Origin: Sulfitobacter sp. BSw21498 | GTDB lineage: Bacteria > Pseudomonadota > Alphaproteobacteria > Rhodobacterales > Rhodobacteraceae | Direction of reading: 5' to 3' | Assembly (NCBI RefSeq): GCF_006064855.1 | Contig: NZ_CP040753.1 | Coordinates: forward strand, 2,356,001-2,420,000 | DNA: 64,000 nt | Part shown: positions 34,692 through 44,475 of the stretch, in pieces | Layout of the letters: each line of letters begins with the position of its first letter | How positions within the stretch are numbered: the first letter of the stretch is position 1 | Program-made: the position numbers and the translations under genes | The notes under the pieces: generated by a model | What the model saw: only the letters and a program-made list of their open reading frames with translations | What the model was told of the DNA's origin: nothing | Databases searched by the model: none

Positions 34692-36044
34692 TTAGCCCCC
34701 GCCCTCAGGACCTTCAGGTGCGATGCGCGACAAGGCCAGCTTGCTGTCATCCAGCATTTTAACCTCGCGCTGCGGAAAGGGGATGGAAATGCCGTTCTCT
34801 TTGAACGTATCCCACAGCGCGAGATAGACATTCCCCCTGATGTTGGTTAGCCCGCCGGTCGGGTCCTTGATCCAGAACCGCAGGATATAGTCGACGCTGC
34901 TGTCGCCAAAGCCAACAATGTGACAGACCGGCGCTTTAAAATTCAGCACCCGATCTACCCCGATCGCCGCATCCACGGCCAGCTTGCGCACCACATGCGG
35001 ATCATCGTCGTAGGCCGTGCCGAAATAGATATCGAGCCGCACAAAATCATTGGAGTGGGACCAGTTCACCACCTGCCCGGTGATCAGGTCTTCGTTCGGG
35101 ATCAAGTATTCCTTGCCGTCCCGTGTCACAACGGAGGCATAGCGCGCACCCAGCGTCTGGATCCACCCAAAGGTATCGCCAAGGCTGATCACATCCCCCG
35201 GCTTGATGGATTTGTCGATCAGGATGATGATCCCCGACACAAGGTTCGACACGACCTTTTGCAGACCGAAACCAAGGCCAACACCGATCGCCCCCGACAG
35301 AACCGCAAGGCCGGTCAGATCGATCCCGACCGCCTTGACGCCCATAAAGAACGCAATGCCATAGAGGGTCAGCTGCACCCCCTTCACGGCCAACACCTGC
35401 ATAGAGGGGCTGATGTCTTCGTTTTTGCGGATCGTGGCAGCGCTGGTCTGACTAATGATCCGCGCAACGGAAAAGAACATGCCAATCACCACCAGCGCTG
35501 TGATCACGGTCAGCAGCGACAGGCGGAAATCACCAACAGACAGCGCAACTTGGTCCAGAAACGCCGAGACATCATCGACGACGTTCAGCGCATAGAGCGT
35601 GGCATAGATCCACAGCCCCCATGTCACGAGCCGCCGCATGGGCCGGTTGCGCACCAGCCGCGCGGCAAAGGCAATACAGACCCAAACCGCAACCAGCGTC
35701 GCGAATATACCAATCAGATAGGACCGCGACGGCCAAGTGATATTCTGCATCACCAGATACACCGCACCCGCCAACGCTGCGAACCACATCAGCCCGAGCC
35801 GGCGTTTGACCTGTACCACCATGCGCAGTTGCCATTTCGACCACCCCTCACGCGAGCGGACCCAGTTTTGCAACCAGTTGCCCGACGCGTGATGCAGCCC
35901 CCAAGATGCCAGCGCCAACCCCAGCAGGATAAACATCTGGTACTGCCGCCAGCCGGGTTGCATCAGGCTCTCTGCCAGCCCGATGCCCCCCGTTATCAAC
36001 GCCTGAATGCTTTCAAGGAAGTGGGCAAAAGGGTCTGGGGTCAT
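34692..36044 (-). CDS. MscS family mechanosensitive ion channel
   Basis: Membrane channel that opens on hypo-osmotic shock. The 450-residue protein has about six spans: five in the first 250 residues and the pore-lining helix near 268-300 (VLSGAIGVGLGFGLQKVVSNLVSG). The MscS beta domain follows, with LIDKSIKPGDVI and IPNEDLITGQVVNWSH. It is larger than E. coli MscS (286 residues) and belongs to the medium-size class. The ATG at 36044 gives MTPDPFAHFL. Confidence 0.92.
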   Translation of the reverse strand: MTPDPFAHFLESIQALITGGIGLAESLMQPGWRQYQMFILLGLALASWGLHHASGNWLQNWVRSREGWSKWQLRMVVQVKRRLGLMWFAALAGAVYLVMQNITWPSRSYLIGIFATLVAVWVCIAFAARLVRNRPMRRLVTWGLWIYATLYALNVVDDVSAFLDQVALSVGDFRLSLLTVITALVVIGMFFSVARIISQTSAATIRKNEDISPSMQVLAVKGVQLTLYGIAFFMGVKAVGIDLTGLAVLSGAIGVGLGFGLQKVVSNLVSGIIILIDKSIKPGDVISLGDTFGWIQTLGARYASVVTRDGKEYLIPNEDLITGQVVNWSHSNDFVRLDIYFGTAYDDDPHVVRKLAVDAAIGVDRVLNFKAPVCHIVGFGDSSVDYILRFWIKDPTGGLTNIRGNVYLALWDTFKENGISIPFPQREVKMLDDSKLALSRIAPEGPEGGG

Positions 36045-36396
36045 CGTGAACTTTCTAAGCAGGAAACATATACCGCGCTGCAATGGTGGGACAATCCCGA
36101 GCACCGCGCAAGAACCGATCCCCGCCCCGACGTATAAGCATGCAATCCGATGCGCCCCCGCCACCGCCTTGCGCCGTCACACACCTTGATCACAGGGTCG
36201 AAAGCGGCTAGCAAAGCCGATATGACACATGTTTCAGACGATCTGTTCAACATTTGCGACCGCGCCCGTTTGCGCGAACGCTTTTATGGGGCAACCCACA
36301 CTGTGCTGGCGCGACTATAAACGCCTGCCTGCGCCTTGGCGCTCGTCTTTCGTACACCCCAATACCTTGCTTACATAACATACGGGAGAGGACCAC
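36045..36396. promoter_or_regulatory. Divergent upstream region of mscS-type gene and leuC
   Basis: 352 bases without a supported gene. It must hold the leuCD promoter; a TATAAA at about 36327 could be a -10 box. I found no leader peptide with a run of leucine codons and no clear terminator/antiterminator pair, so no attenuator is claimed. CGGGAGAGG lies just before the leuC ATG. Confidence 0.45.
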
Positions 36397-37806
36397 ATGT
36401 CCCCCAAAACGCTTTATGATAAAATCTGGGATGCCCATGTCGCGCACGAAGCCGACGATGGTACCTGCCTTTTGTACATCGACCGTCACCTCGTCCACGA
36501 AGTGACCAGCCCGCAAGCCTTTGAAGGGCTGCGGATGACGGGCCGCACCGTGCGCCGCCCCGACCAGACAATCGCCGTGCCCGATCACAACGTGCCGACC
36601 ACGCTGGACCGCGCCAACGCCGCGACGATGACCGAAGACAGCCGCGTTCAGGTTGCTGCGCTTGATACCAACGCCAAGGAATTCGGGCTGCACTATTACC
36701 CCGTGTCCGACGTGCGTCAGGGCATCGTGCATATCGTTGGCCCGGAACAGGGCTGGACCCTGCCCGGCATGACTGTTGTCTGCGGCGACAGCCACACGGC
36801 GACACATGGCGCGTTCGGCTCGCTGGCCCACGGGATCGGCACCTCAGAGGTCGAACACGTGCTGGCGACGCAAACGCTGATCCAGAAAAAGTCCAAGAAC
36901 ATGAAGGTCGAGATCACCGGCAAGCTTGCCCCCGGTGTGACGGCCAAGGACGTCACCATGACCGTGATCGGTGAAACCGGCACGGCGGGTGGCACCGGCT
37001 ATGTCATCGAATATTGCGGCGAAGCGATCCGTGATCTGTCGATGGAAGGCCGCATGACCGTCTGCAACATGGCCATCGAGGGCGGCGCGCGCGCAGGCCT
37101 GATCGCGCCCGATGACAAGACGTTCGAATATTGCAAAGGCCGCCCCCACGCGCCCAAAGGTGCCCAGTGGGAAGCTGCGTTGGACTGGTGGAAAACGCTT
37201 TACTCCGATGACGACGCGCATTGGGACAAGGTCATCACCATCAAGGGCGAAGACATCGCGCCAGCCGTAACCTGGGGCACCTCGCCCGAGGACGTTCTGC
37301 CGATCACCGCCAAAGTGCCCGCCGCATCTGACTTTACCGGCGGCAAGGTCGACGCGGCGAAACGCGCGATTGAATACATGGGCCTGACCGAAGGCATGGC
37401 GTTGACCGACATCGAGATCGACACCGTGTTCATCGGGTCCTGCACCAACGGCCGCATCGAAGACCTGCGCGCTGCCGCGGCAGTCTTGAAGGGCAAGAAG
37501 ATCAAGGAAGGCATGCGTGCCATGATCGTTCCCGGGTCGGGGCTCGTGCGGGCACAAGCCGAAGAAGAAGGCCTTGCCGATATCTTCAAGGACGCTGGCT
37601 TTGAATGGCGGCTTGCGGGCTGCTCGATGTGTCTGGCGATGAACCCTGACCAACTGGCACCGGGCGAACGCTGCGCATCGACATCCAACCGCAACTTCGA
37701 AGGCCGTCAGGGCTTTAAGGGGCGCACCCACTTGATGTCACCCGCGATGGCTGCCGCAGCAGCGCTCACCGGACGTTTGACCGATATCCGCCAGCTTGAC
37801 GCGTAA
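36397..37806 (+). CDS. leuC: 3-isopropylmalate dehydratase large subunit
   Basis: Isomerises 2-isopropylmalate to 3-isopropylmalate in leucine synthesis, together with LeuD. The 469-residue aconitase-family protein has KIWDAHV near the start, the [12 protein letters not shown] motif, and the 4Fe-4S cysteines in [12 protein letters not shown] and [12 protein letters not shown]. Standard length. leuD follows 30 bases downstream. Confidence 0.97.
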   Translation: MSPKTLYDKIWDAHVAHEADDGTCLLYIDRHLVHEVTSPQAFEGLRMTGRTVRRPDQTIAVPDHNVPTTLDRANAATMTEDSRVQVAALDTNAKEFGLHYYPVSDVRQGIVHIVGPEQGWTLPGMTVVCGDSHTATHGAFGSLAHGIGTSEVEHVLATQTLIQKKSKNMKVEITGKLAPGVTAKDVTMTVIGETGTAGGTGYVIEYCGEAIRDLSMEGRMTVCNMAIEGGARAGLIAPDDKTFEYCKGRPHAPKGAQWEAALDWWKTLYSDDDAHWDKVITIKGEDIAPAVTWGTSPEDVLPITAKVPAASDFTGGKVDAAKRAIEYMGLTEGMALTDIEIDTVFIGSCTNGRIEDLRAAAAVLKGKKIKEGMRAMIVPGSGLVRAQAEEEGLADIFKDAGFEWRLAGCSMCLAMNPDQLAPGERCASTSNRNFEGRQGFKGRTHLMSPAMAAAAALTGRLTDIRQLDA

Positions 37807-37836
37807 GCGGCCAGCATATCAAAGGACAACAAGACA

Positions 37837-38442
37837 ATGAATAAATTCGACAAGCTTTCCGGGATCGCGGCCCCCATGCCGATGGTGAATATCGACACCG
37901 ATATGATCATCCCCAAGCAGTTCCTGAAAACGATCAAACGGTCGGGCCTTGGGGTGAACCTGTTCGACGAAATGCGCTATGACCGCGACGGCAACGAAGT
38001 GCCTGATTTCATCCTGAACAAGCCGCAATACCGCGAAACACAGATTCTGGTAGCAGGCGATAACTTTGGCTGTGGCTCTTCGCGCGAACACGCGCCTTGG
38101 GCGATTGCCGATTTTGGCATCACCTGCGTGATTGCGCCCAGTTTTGCGGATATCTTTTACAGCAACTGTTTCAAGAACGGCATCCTGCCCATTGCCCTGC
38201 CGCAAGAACAGGTCGATCTGCTGATGAAAGACGCGGATAAGGGATCTAACGCGCGGATCGAGGTGGACCTTGAGGCGCAGACGATCACCAGCTCTGATGG
38301 CGAAGTCTTCACCTTCCAGGTCGACGCGTTCAAAAAGCACTGCTTGATGAACGGTCTGGACGATATCGGCCTGACCATGGAAAAAGCGGCTTCGATCGAC
38401 AGCTTCGAATCTGCTGCCGCACAGGCGCGTCCTTGGGTGTAA
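37837..38442 (+). CDS. leuD: 3-isopropylmalate dehydratase small subunit
   Basis: Swivel-domain partner of LeuC. The 201-residue protein shows [14 protein letters not shown] near residue 18 and the substrate-binding loop [16 protein letters not shown] near residue 72. It is co-transcribed with leuC. leuB is 2.2 kb further on, separated by a membrane protein and an EEP-fold gene. Confidence 0.97.
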   Translation: MNKFDKLSGIAAPMPMVNIDTDMIIPKQFLKTIKRSGLGVNLFDEMRYDRDGNEVPDFILNKPQYRETQILVAGDNFGCGSSREHAPWAIADFGITCVIAPSFADIFYSNCFKNGILPIALPQEQVDLLMKDADKGSNARIEVDLEAQTITSSDGEVFTFQVDAFKKHCLMNGLDDIGLTMEKAASIDSFESAAAQARPWV

Positions 38443-38507
38443 GGCCTATGGCCGCGGGCCTTTGAGGCTGCTGGCTTGACCTAACCGTGGGTTGAGAGTT
38501 ATAAATA

Positions 38508-38536
38508 GTTGTGGGCGTCGCGTGAATGCCCACAAC
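38508..38536. repeat. 11-bp stem-loop after leuCD
   Basis: Arms GTTGTGGGC (38508-38516) and GCCCACAAC (38528-38536) pair perfectly; a G-T and a T-A pair extend the stem to 11 bp around a 7-base loop. There is no T-tract on the plus-strand side, so it is not a standard terminator. Confidence 0.75.
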
Positions 38537-38599
38537 ATATCGTGGGTAGCGTTATTCGCGCCGCAGTAATGATGCAATATCGCACCATACCTGCGCCCT

Positions 38600-38684
38600 A
38601 ATTGCCTCAGGTCCATCGCCATTGTCAGGAATCCTCTTGAGGAATGTGGCGAAAGAAGACACAATTGAGGCAATTCTGAGGCAG
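38600..38684. repeat. Nested stem-loop with repeated 3' arm, possible structured RNA
   Basis: The outer stem pairs AATTGCCTCA (38600-38609) with TGAGGCAATT (38666-38675), 10 of 10. A middle stem pairs TCGCCA (38616-38621) with TGGCGA (38647-38652). An inner stem pairs TCCT with AGGA around a CTTG tetraloop. TGAGGCA is repeated at 38677-38683, giving the 5' arm a second partner. I do not recognise a known RNA family. Confidence 0.6.
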
Positions 38685-38764
38685 GCCTTCGACACCCGAG
38701 GGCATCAAGTTGGAACAAGCACGCGGCAAAGTATCGTGGCTGGCCAGTTTGGAAGGGTAGTTTT

Positions 38765-39610
38765 GTGATTGCACGTATATCCGGCGCGGCAGCGCGTGGC
38801 ATTCTGGTGGCATTGCTGATCGCAACGCCGGCCCTCATGTTACCCGCTGTGCTTAATGATGCCAGTCAGATCACCATGCTGGTGGCGCTGATTGCCTGTT
38901 TCCTCACGTTTATCGAATACAATTCCAATTTCCCCAGCATCATCGAATTTCGCGATGCCGCGCCGTTCAACCGGCTGCGCTATGTCTGCCTGCTGGTGAC
39001 GGTCATCGTGCTGACGCTGATCCTGAAGCAAAAGGTCAGCCCGTCGGTTCTGGGCGGGGCGATGACCTCTATCGGGACGATCCTCGGCAACGCGATGGAC
39101 TTTCCTTTCTCACCCGTGCGTATGATTGTTCTGATGCTGCCCGAAAACGCCAGCGACGCGCTGGTCGCGTCGGTGCGCACGTCGGCGGGCATGGCCTATC
39201 TGATCTCGCTGATCTCGATGGGCGCGTTTCTGGTGCTGGTTCGCATCATGAACTGGCCTGTGCGTCAGGGGGCCTTTAACGTTTGGGTGAACCTGCCATT
39301 GTTTGACCCAACAGCGGGCGGAGACGTCATCTATCGGCTGCAACGGGATGCACGGGTCAATATCGCGCTTGGTTTCCTGCTGCCCTTCCTGATCCCCGCG
39401 GTGGTCAAAGCGGCCTCTGATCTGCTAGACCCGATTACATTGCAGAACCCGCATACCCAGATCTGGACAGTCGCCGCATGGGCCTTCCTTCCTGCCAGTA
39501 TCATCATGCGCGGCATTGCCATGGGCAAGATCGCCGAGATGATCGAAGAGAAACGCCGTCGTGCCTATGCCGACGACGCGGAAAAAGACCACGGCTTGCA
39601 GCCAGCCTGA
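38765..39610 (+). CDS. Multi-span membrane protein, unknown function
   Basis: A 281-residue protein with about six membrane spans (near 12-30, 38-52, 75-92, 140-165, 205-225 and 240-255). It starts with GTG at 38765, preceded by GGAAGGG at good spacing. I cannot assign a family with confidence; similar proteins appear in Roseobacters next to the EEP-type protein that follows. Its 3' end overlaps the putative signal peptide region of that gene, which suggests translational coupling. Confidence 0.75.
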   Translation: MIARISGAAARGILVALLIATPALMLPAVLNDASQITMLVALIACFLTFIEYNSNFPSIIEFRDAAPFNRLRYVCLLVTVIVLTLILKQKVSPSVLGGAMTSIGTILGNAMDFPFSPVRMIVLMLPENASDALVASVRTSAGMAYLISLISMGAFLVLVRIMNWPVRQGAFNVWVNLPLFDPTAGGDVIYRLQRDARVNIALGFLLPFLIPAVVKAASDLLDPITLQNPHTQIWTVAAWAFLPASIIMRGIAMGKIAEMIEEKRRRAYADDAEKDHGLQPA

Positions 39611-40587
39611 TCGCGGGCACCCTGCTTGCCGCGACAGCCGCCAGCGCGGACCCGCTGCGCATCGCCACCTTTAACACCGAATTATCACGCGCCGGACCAG
39701 GTCTGCTGCTGCGGGATCTGGCCAAAGGGTCGGACCCAAAGATCAGCGCCGTGATGCGTCTGCTGGCGAATGTCTCTGCCGATGTCATCGTGTTGCAAGG
39801 CATCGACTATGACCTCGACGGGACCACGCTTGGTGCTTTCGCAGATGTGCTTGGCGAAAGCGGTCCCGTCTACCCCCACCGTTTTGCGCTGCCCCCCAAT
39901 GCCGGACGCCCCACGGGGCTGGATATGGATGGTGATGGCCAAACAGGCGGCGCACGCGATGGTCAGGGGTATGGGCGGTTCTTTGGCGCGGGCGCGATGG
40001 CGATCCTGTCGCGTCATCCGGTTATCGACACTGGCGTGCAGGATCATACCGCATTTCTGTGGCGCGACCTGCCCGATGCGCTGCTGCCCCGAACAAAGAA
40101 TGGCCCCTTCCCCTCTGATGCGGTGCAACAGGTGCAGCGCCTTGCGTCGCACGGCGCGTGGGTCGTACCGATCGCCATCCCCGATCAACCGCCCGTAACC
40201 TTGCTGACCTTCTATGCCACGCCCCCTGTGTTCGATGGACCAGAGGACCGAAACGGCAAACGCAACCACGATGAAATCCTGTTTTGGGATCACTATCTGG
40301 CAGGCACCTTTGGTCCACCGCCAAACAAACGCGTTGTCCTGTTAGGGGATGCGAACCTTGATCCGACCAAAGGCGAAGGGTTGAAAGTCGCAATCCAGAC
40401 CCTGCTGGATCACCCCGCCCTGCAAGACCCGCTGGCGGATCAACCCACCGTTACCTTCGACAGTTTGGGGGACATGCGCGTCGACTATCTGCTGCCCTCG
40501 ACCGACTGGCGCGTTGTGGCGTCGGGTGTTGCGCGTGACCCTGCTGCCAGCCGTCACGGCGTGGTCTGGGCCGATCTTGACCGCTAG
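39478..40587 (+). CDS. Exported endonuclease/exonuclease/phosphatase (EEP) family protein, start uncertain
   Basis: EEP-fold protein of about 320-370 residues. IATFNTELS near the mature N-terminus, the [12 protein letters not shown] motif and the ending [25 protein letters not shown] match the DNase I-like metal-dependent fold. A typical signal peptide ([19 protein letters not shown], then ASA) is encoded where this frame overlaps the end of the upstream gene. No ATG, GTG or TTG lies close before it. The only ATG, at 39478, adds about 40 unlikely residues. A CTG at 39607 overlaps the upstream TGA. The true start is unresolved. Substrate unknown. Confidence 0.78.
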   Translation: MGLPSCQYHHARHCHGQDRRDDRRETPSCLCRRRGKRPRLAASLIAGTLLAATAASADPLRIATFNTELSRAGPGLLLRDLAKGSDPKISAVMRLLANVSADVIVLQGIDYDLDGTTLGAFADVLGESGPVYPHRFALPPNAGRPTGLDMDGDGQTGGARDGQGYGRFFGAGAMAILSRHPVIDTGVQDHTAFLWRDLPDALLPRTKNGPFPSDAVQQVQRLASHGAWVVPIAIPDQPPVTLLTFYATPPVFDGPEDRNGKRNHDEILFWDHYLAGTFGPPPNKRVVLLGDANLDPTKGEGLKVAIQTLLDHPALQDPLADQPTVTFDSLGDMRVDYLLPSTDWRVVASGVARDPAASRHGVVWADLDR

Positions 40588-40652
40588 CCGTTCTTGACCC
40601 CTCCCCCTCCCCGCGCTACGCCGCTGTGAACGTATTTTTCAGGAGACATCGC

Positions 40653-41759
40653 ATGGCCAACCCAACACTGCTAATCCTCGCCGGTGACGGCATCGGCCCC
40701 GAGGTCATGGGCCAAGTTGTTCGCATCATCGACTGGTTTGGCGACAAGCGCGATCTGGCCTTTGACGTGGAACACGATCTGGTTGGCGGCGCCGCCTATG
40801 ACAAGCACGGCACGCCCTTGCATGACGACACGATGGCCAAAGCACTGGCGGCGGACGCTGTTTTGCTTGGTGCCGTCGGCGGGCCAAAGTACGACGCGCT
40901 TGATTTCAGCGTCAAACCCGAACGCGGCCTGCTGCGTCTGCGCAAGGAAATGGACCTGTTCTCGAACCTGCGTCCGGCACAATGCTTTGACGCGCTGGCA
41001 GATTTCTCCTCGCTGAAGAAAGAGCTCGTCGCCGGGCTCGACATCATGATCGTGCGCGAACTGACATCGGGTGTCTACTTTGGCGAACCGCGCGGAATAT
41101 TCGAAGAAGGCAACGAGCGCGTCGGCATCAATACGCAGCGCTACACCGAATCCGAGATTGACCGCGTCGCACGGTCGGCCTTTGAACTGGCACGTCGTCG
41201 GGGCAACAAAGTCTGCTCGATGGAAAAAGCCAACGTCATGGAAAGCGGCATCTTGTGGCGCGAGGTCGTGCAAAAAGTGCATGACGAAGATTACCCCGAT
41301 GTCGAACTGTCCCACATGTACGCCGACAACGGCGCGATGCAGCTGGTCCGCGCGCCCAAGCAGTTCGACGTGATCGTCACCGACAACCTGTTCGGCGATA
41401 TCCTGTCCGACTGCGCCGCGATGTTGACCGGTTCACTGGGGATGCTGCCCTCTGCGTCGCTGGGTGCCCCGAATGCCGATGGACGCCCCAAGGCGCTTTA
41501 CGAACCCGTCCACGGCTCCGCGCCCGATATCGCGGGACAGGGCAAAGCGAACCCCATCGCCTGTATCCTCAGCTTTGCCATGGCGCTGCGCTATTCCTTT
41601 GACCAAGGCGATGAAGCCGCGCGTCTGGAAAAAGCCGTCGAACAGGTTCTTGCCGATGGTGCGCGCACCGCAGACCTGATGGGCCCCGAAGGCGGCTCCC
41701 CTATCTCGACCTCGGAAATGGGCGACGCCATCCTCGCAGCGCTCGACGCGAGCCTGTAA
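40653..41759 (+). CDS. leuB: 3-isopropylmalate dehydrogenase
   Basis: Oxidatively decarboxylates 3-isopropylmalate to the precursor of leucine. The 368-residue protein has [12 protein letters not shown] near the start, [16 protein letters not shown], the [10 protein letters not shown] stretch, the metal-binding aspartates in [10 protein letters not shown] and the [18 protein letters not shown] signature. The ATG at 40653 follows an AGGAG site; the frame-opening ATG nine codons upstream is not supported. Confidence 0.97.
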   Translation: MANPTLLILAGDGIGPEVMGQVVRIIDWFGDKRDLAFDVEHDLVGGAAYDKHGTPLHDDTMAKALAADAVLLGAVGGPKYDALDFSVKPERGLLRLRKEMDLFSNLRPAQCFDALADFSSLKKELVAGLDIMIVRELTSGVYFGEPRGIFEEGNERVGINTQRYTESEIDRVARSAFELARRRGNKVCSMEKANVMESGILWREVVQKVHDEDYPDVELSHMYADNGAMQLVRAPKQFDVIVTDNLFGDILSDCAAMLTGSLGMLPSASLGAPNADGRPKALYEPVHGSAPDIAGQGKANPIACILSFAMALRYSFDQGDEAARLEKAVEQVLADGARTADLMGPEGGSPISTSEMGDAILAALDASL

Positions 41760-41771
41760 GACAAAGAACGC

Positions 41772-41797
41772 AGCCCTGCCGGACCACCGGCGGGGCT
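41772..41797 (+). terminator. Hairpin after leuB, no T-tract
   Basis: 11-bp stem (AGCCCTGCCGG with CCGGCGGGGCT, one T-G pair) around an ACCA loop, 12 bases after the leuB stop. No T-run follows, so it may be a weak or Rho-assisted terminator. Confidence 0.45.
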
Positions 41798-41934
41798 ACT
41801 CCGATCTCCGCTGCACCGCCGCGATCGCGAAATCGGCTTCGTCATAGCCAGACGCATCAGACGCCGCCGCGCAGCACTTTCCCTAAATTTCGTGAAACCC
41901 GCACCCGCCCTAACCAAGGGCACGTAGGTAGCAA

Positions 41935-42011
41935 TGGTGACCCCGATTGGATTCGAACCAATAACCTGCCCCTTAGGAGGGGGCTGCTCTATCCAGTTGA
42001 GCCACGGGGCC
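41935..42011 (-). tRNA. tRNA-Arg (anticodon CCU)
   Basis: A complete cloverleaf on the minus strand: acceptor GGCCCCG pairing with CGGGGTC, D-arm with CTCAACTGGATAGAG, anticodon loop CTCCTAA (anticodon CCT), T-arm with GGTTCGAATCC, discriminator A and an encoded CCA. 77 bases including CCA. It reads AGG codons. Confidence 0.96.
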
Positions 42012-42167
42012 ACGGGTTTTCCTTAGCGTAAAATGCGGTGGTGATCCAGTCACAGAACCTGACATCTCGGCAGCTCTGAGGCGGGGTGCTTGATATGGTG
42101 ATTGCCTGTGATCATGGGACGCACTACGCTGTTGATAGAATACCACTTTCAAGCAGGACAAGCGCCT

Positions 42168-43205
42168 TTGACACAGCCTCCGAAACGCCCGTTGACCCTT
42201 CGTGATGTATCCGATGCCTGCGGGGTGTCGGAAATGACGGTCAGCCGGGTCCTGCGAAAACGCGGCGATGTCTCCGATGCGACGCGGCGGCGGGTGTTGG
42301 CGGCGGCCAAGGAACTGGGATACGTGCCCAACCAGATCGCCGGATCGCTGGCATCCCAGCGGGTCAATCTGGTCGCGGTGATCATTCCGTCGCTGTCGAA
42401 CATGGTCTTCCCCGAGGTGCTGAACGGCATCAATCAGGTGCTGGAAGACACGCCGTTGCAGCCGGTTGTGGGCGTGACGGACTATATGCCCGAAAAAGAA
42501 GAGCGCGTTTTGTACGAAATGCTGTCCTGGCGGCCTTCGGGCGTGATCATCGCGGGACTGGAACATTCCGATGCGACGCGTGCCATGCTCAAGAACGCGG
42601 GCATCCCCGTGGTCGAGATCATGGACGTGGACGGACGTCCGATTGATGCGATGGTGGGCATCTCGCACCGCCGCGCAGGACAGGAAATGGCCAAGGCAAT
42701 CCTCAAGGAAGGCTATGAACACATCGGGTTCATGGGCACCAAGATGCCATTGGACCACCGCGCACGTAAACGGTTCGAAGGGTTCACCGAAGGGCTTGCC
42801 AAAGCAGGAATAGAGATCGAGGACCGCGCGTTCTATTCCGGCGGCTCCGCGCTGGCGAAAGGGCGCGAGATGACGCAAGACATGCTCGAACGGTCGCCCG
42901 AACTGGATTTCCTGTATTATTCAAACGACATGATCGGCGCAGGCGGGCTGCTTTATCTGATCGATCAGGGCATTGATATTCCGGGGCAGATTGGCCTTGC
43001 CGGCTTTAACAACGTGGAGCTTTTGCAGGGCCTGCCCCGCCAGCTTGCCACGATGGACGCCTGCCGGCTTGAGGTCGGACAGGCCGCTGCGCGTATTATC
43101 CTGAATGATACGCTGGATGAACCGGACCCGGATCTGCAAACGCAAATCACCCTGACACCCACCTTGTCGCTGGGGGATACACTGCGCCGCAACCGCAAGG
43201 TATGA
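42168..43205 (+). CDS. LacI family transcriptional regulator (GntR-like)
   Basis: A 345-residue repressor with an N-terminal helix-turn-helix (LRDVSDACGVSEMTVSRVLR, then GYVPNQIAGSLAS, the LacI hinge region) and a periplasmic-binding-like effector domain. It resembles the gluconate repressors of Alpha- and Gammaproteobacteria. The frame opens at 42102, but a TTG at 42168 with AGCAGGA upstream gives MTQPPKRPLTLRDVSD, the usual N-terminus. The effector and target are unknown; no sugar genes adjoin. Overlaps the next gene by four bases. Confidence 0.88.
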   Translation: MTQPPKRPLTLRDVSDACGVSEMTVSRVLRKRGDVSDATRRRVLAAAKELGYVPNQIAGSLASQRVNLVAVIIPSLSNMVFPEVLNGINQVLEDTPLQPVVGVTDYMPEKEERVLYEMLSWRPSGVIIAGLEHSDATRAMLKNAGIPVVEIMDVDGRPIDAMVGISHRRAGQEMAKAILKEGYEHIGFMGTKMPLDHRARKRFEGFTEGLAKAGIEIEDRAFYSGGSALAKGREMTQDMLERSPELDFLYYSNDMIGAGGLLYLIDQGIDIPGQIGLAGFNNVELLQGLPRQLATMDACRLEVGQAAARIILNDTLDEPDPDLQTQITLTPTLSLGDTLRRNRKV

Positions 43206-44407
43206 CCCTCGCCACGCTTGGCAATCGTGACGCGCGTCGCATCTTTTTGCACCGTCACTTGCTCGGCGATGCTCCGCAAGGCCCCGCCGGCGGGGACGCC
43301 CTGTTGCAGCTGATCCGCGGCTTGGGGTTTGTGCAGCTGGACAGCATTAACACAGTGGCGCGGGCGCATGACCTGATTCTGTTCTCGCGCCGGCAACGCT
43401 ATCGTCCGCAGGCGCTGAAAACCCTGTATGAACGCGATGGCGCGCTGTTTGAACACTGGACCCACGACGCCGCTGTGATCCCGATGGGCTTTTACCCTTA
43501 TTGGGAATTGCGCCGGCAGCGCGACGCGCAGATGCTGCGCAAGCGGTACAAAAACTGGCACAAACATGATTTCGAAGGGCGGTTCCAGACCGTGCTGGAC
43601 CAGATCCGGTCAGATGGGCCGGTGTCGTCGTCTGATGTCGGGCAGGACGAACCGCGCTCAAATGGCGGGTGGTGGGATTGGCATCCGTCAAAGACCGCGC
43701 TGGAATATCTGTGGCGTGCAGGGGCGCTTTGCGTGGTGGGGCGCGACGGCTTTCAAAAACGCTATGACCTGACAGAGCGGGTGATAGACGCGGGGCTTTG
43801 CGACCCGTGGCAGGCACCGGATGAGGCACAGACCATCAATTGGTGTTGCAGCGGGGCGCTGGACCGTTTGGGTTTTGCCACACCGGGCGAACTGGCTGCG
43901 TTTTGGGCACATATTACCCCCGCAGAGGCGAAAGTGTGGGTCACCCAGGAACAGGCTGCCGGTCGGATTGAGCAGGTCCAGATCGCGGGCGCCGACGGCA
44001 CGCCTCATCGCAGCTATGCCCGTCCGGGTCTGGCACGCGACCCCGCGATAGACATTGCCCCCACCGCGCGGCTGCGGGTGCTCAGTCCCTTCGACCCTGC
44101 TCTGCGCGACCGCAAACGTGCCGAACGTCTGTTCGGGTTTCGCTACCGGATAGAGATGTTCGTCCCCGCACCAAAACGGGTTTATGGCTACTATGTGTTC
44201 CCGATCCTGCAAGGCGAGAGCATCATCGCCCGCGTTGACATGAAGGCGCACCGCGACCGCGATACGCTGGTGGTACGCGCCCTTTGGCCAGAGCCGGGCA
44301 CGCGTTGGGGTAAAGGCAAACAGGTCGCGTTTGAGGCTGAACTGGCCCGTATTGTCCGACTCGCAGGCGTCACCCACATCACATTCGAAGACGGCTGGCT
44401 GCGCTGA
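43202..44407 (+). CDS. YcaQ/AlkZ-like winged-helix DNA glycosylase
   Basis: Predicted DNA glycosylase of the HTH_42 superfamily, related to E. coli YcaQ (AlkX), which repairs interstrand crosslinks. The 401-residue protein has FVQLDSINTVARAHDLILFSR near residue 45, FEHWTHDAAVIP near 90 and the C-terminal LSPFDPALRDRKRAERLFGF and YGYYVFPIL signatures. It overlaps the LacI-type regulator gene by four bases (ATGA), an unexpected pairing. Confidence 0.85.
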   Translation: MTLATLGNRDARRIFLHRHLLGDAPQGPAGGDALLQLIRGLGFVQLDSINTVARAHDLILFSRRQRYRPQALKTLYERDGALFEHWTHDAAVIPMGFYPYWELRRQRDAQMLRKRYKNWHKHDFEGRFQTVLDQIRSDGPVSSSDVGQDEPRSNGGWWDWHPSKTALEYLWRAGALCVVGRDGFQKRYDLTERVIDAGLCDPWQAPDEAQTINWCCSGALDRLGFATPGELAAFWAHITPAEAKVWVTQEQAAGRIEQVQIAGADGTPHRSYARPGLARDPAIDIAPTARLRVLSPFDPALRDRKRAERLFGFRYRIEMFVPAPKRVYGYYVFPILQGESIIARVDMKAHRDRDTLVVRALWPEPGTRWGKGKQVAFEAELARIVRLAGVTHITFEDGWLR

Positions 44408-44462
44408 ACCGACCGGTTTCGCCTAACGCATTGGCACTGAAACCTTGAGTGCGCGCTAACGA

Positions 44463-44475
44463 TTACAATTTGTAA
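44463..44475. promoter_or_regulatory. Perfect 13-bp palindrome at the TRAP/oxoprolinase operon promoter
   Basis: TTACAA-T-TTGTAA, eight bases upstream of a TTGACG that could be a -35 box (44484-44489). A matching -10 is weak (CAAAGT at 16-base spacing). The palindrome lies in the 164-base gap before a seven-gene operon and is placed where an operator would be. It lacks the central CG of typical LacI-family operators. Confidence 0.5.

Larger units (their letters stand above)
38443..38764. other. Structured intergenic region, no protein gene
   Basis: 322 bases between leuD and the next gene. It contains two clear inverted-repeat structures (listed separately at 38508-38536 and 38600-38684) and an A/T-rich patch (GTTATAAATAG, about 38498-38508). 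No open frame here shows family similarity. It could hold the leuCD terminator, the promoter of the next gene, or an RNA gene. Confidence 0.6.

Noticed and set aside
34502..34762. 86-codon plus-strand frame in the rsfS-mscS gap
   Set aside because: No ribosome-binding site, no domain, runs into the end of the MscS gene.
34920..36137. 405-codon open frame on the plus strand across the MscS gene
   Set aside because: Antisense to a clear MscS channel; very rich in His, Gln and Arg, with no domain.
36045..36396. Leucine leader-peptide attenuator before leuC
   Set aside because: No short frame rich in leucine codons and no terminator stem with T-run found.
41591..42013. Minus-strand open frame ending at leuB and including the tRNA-Arg gene
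   Set aside because: Its N-terminus is the translated tRNA; no real protein is encoded there.
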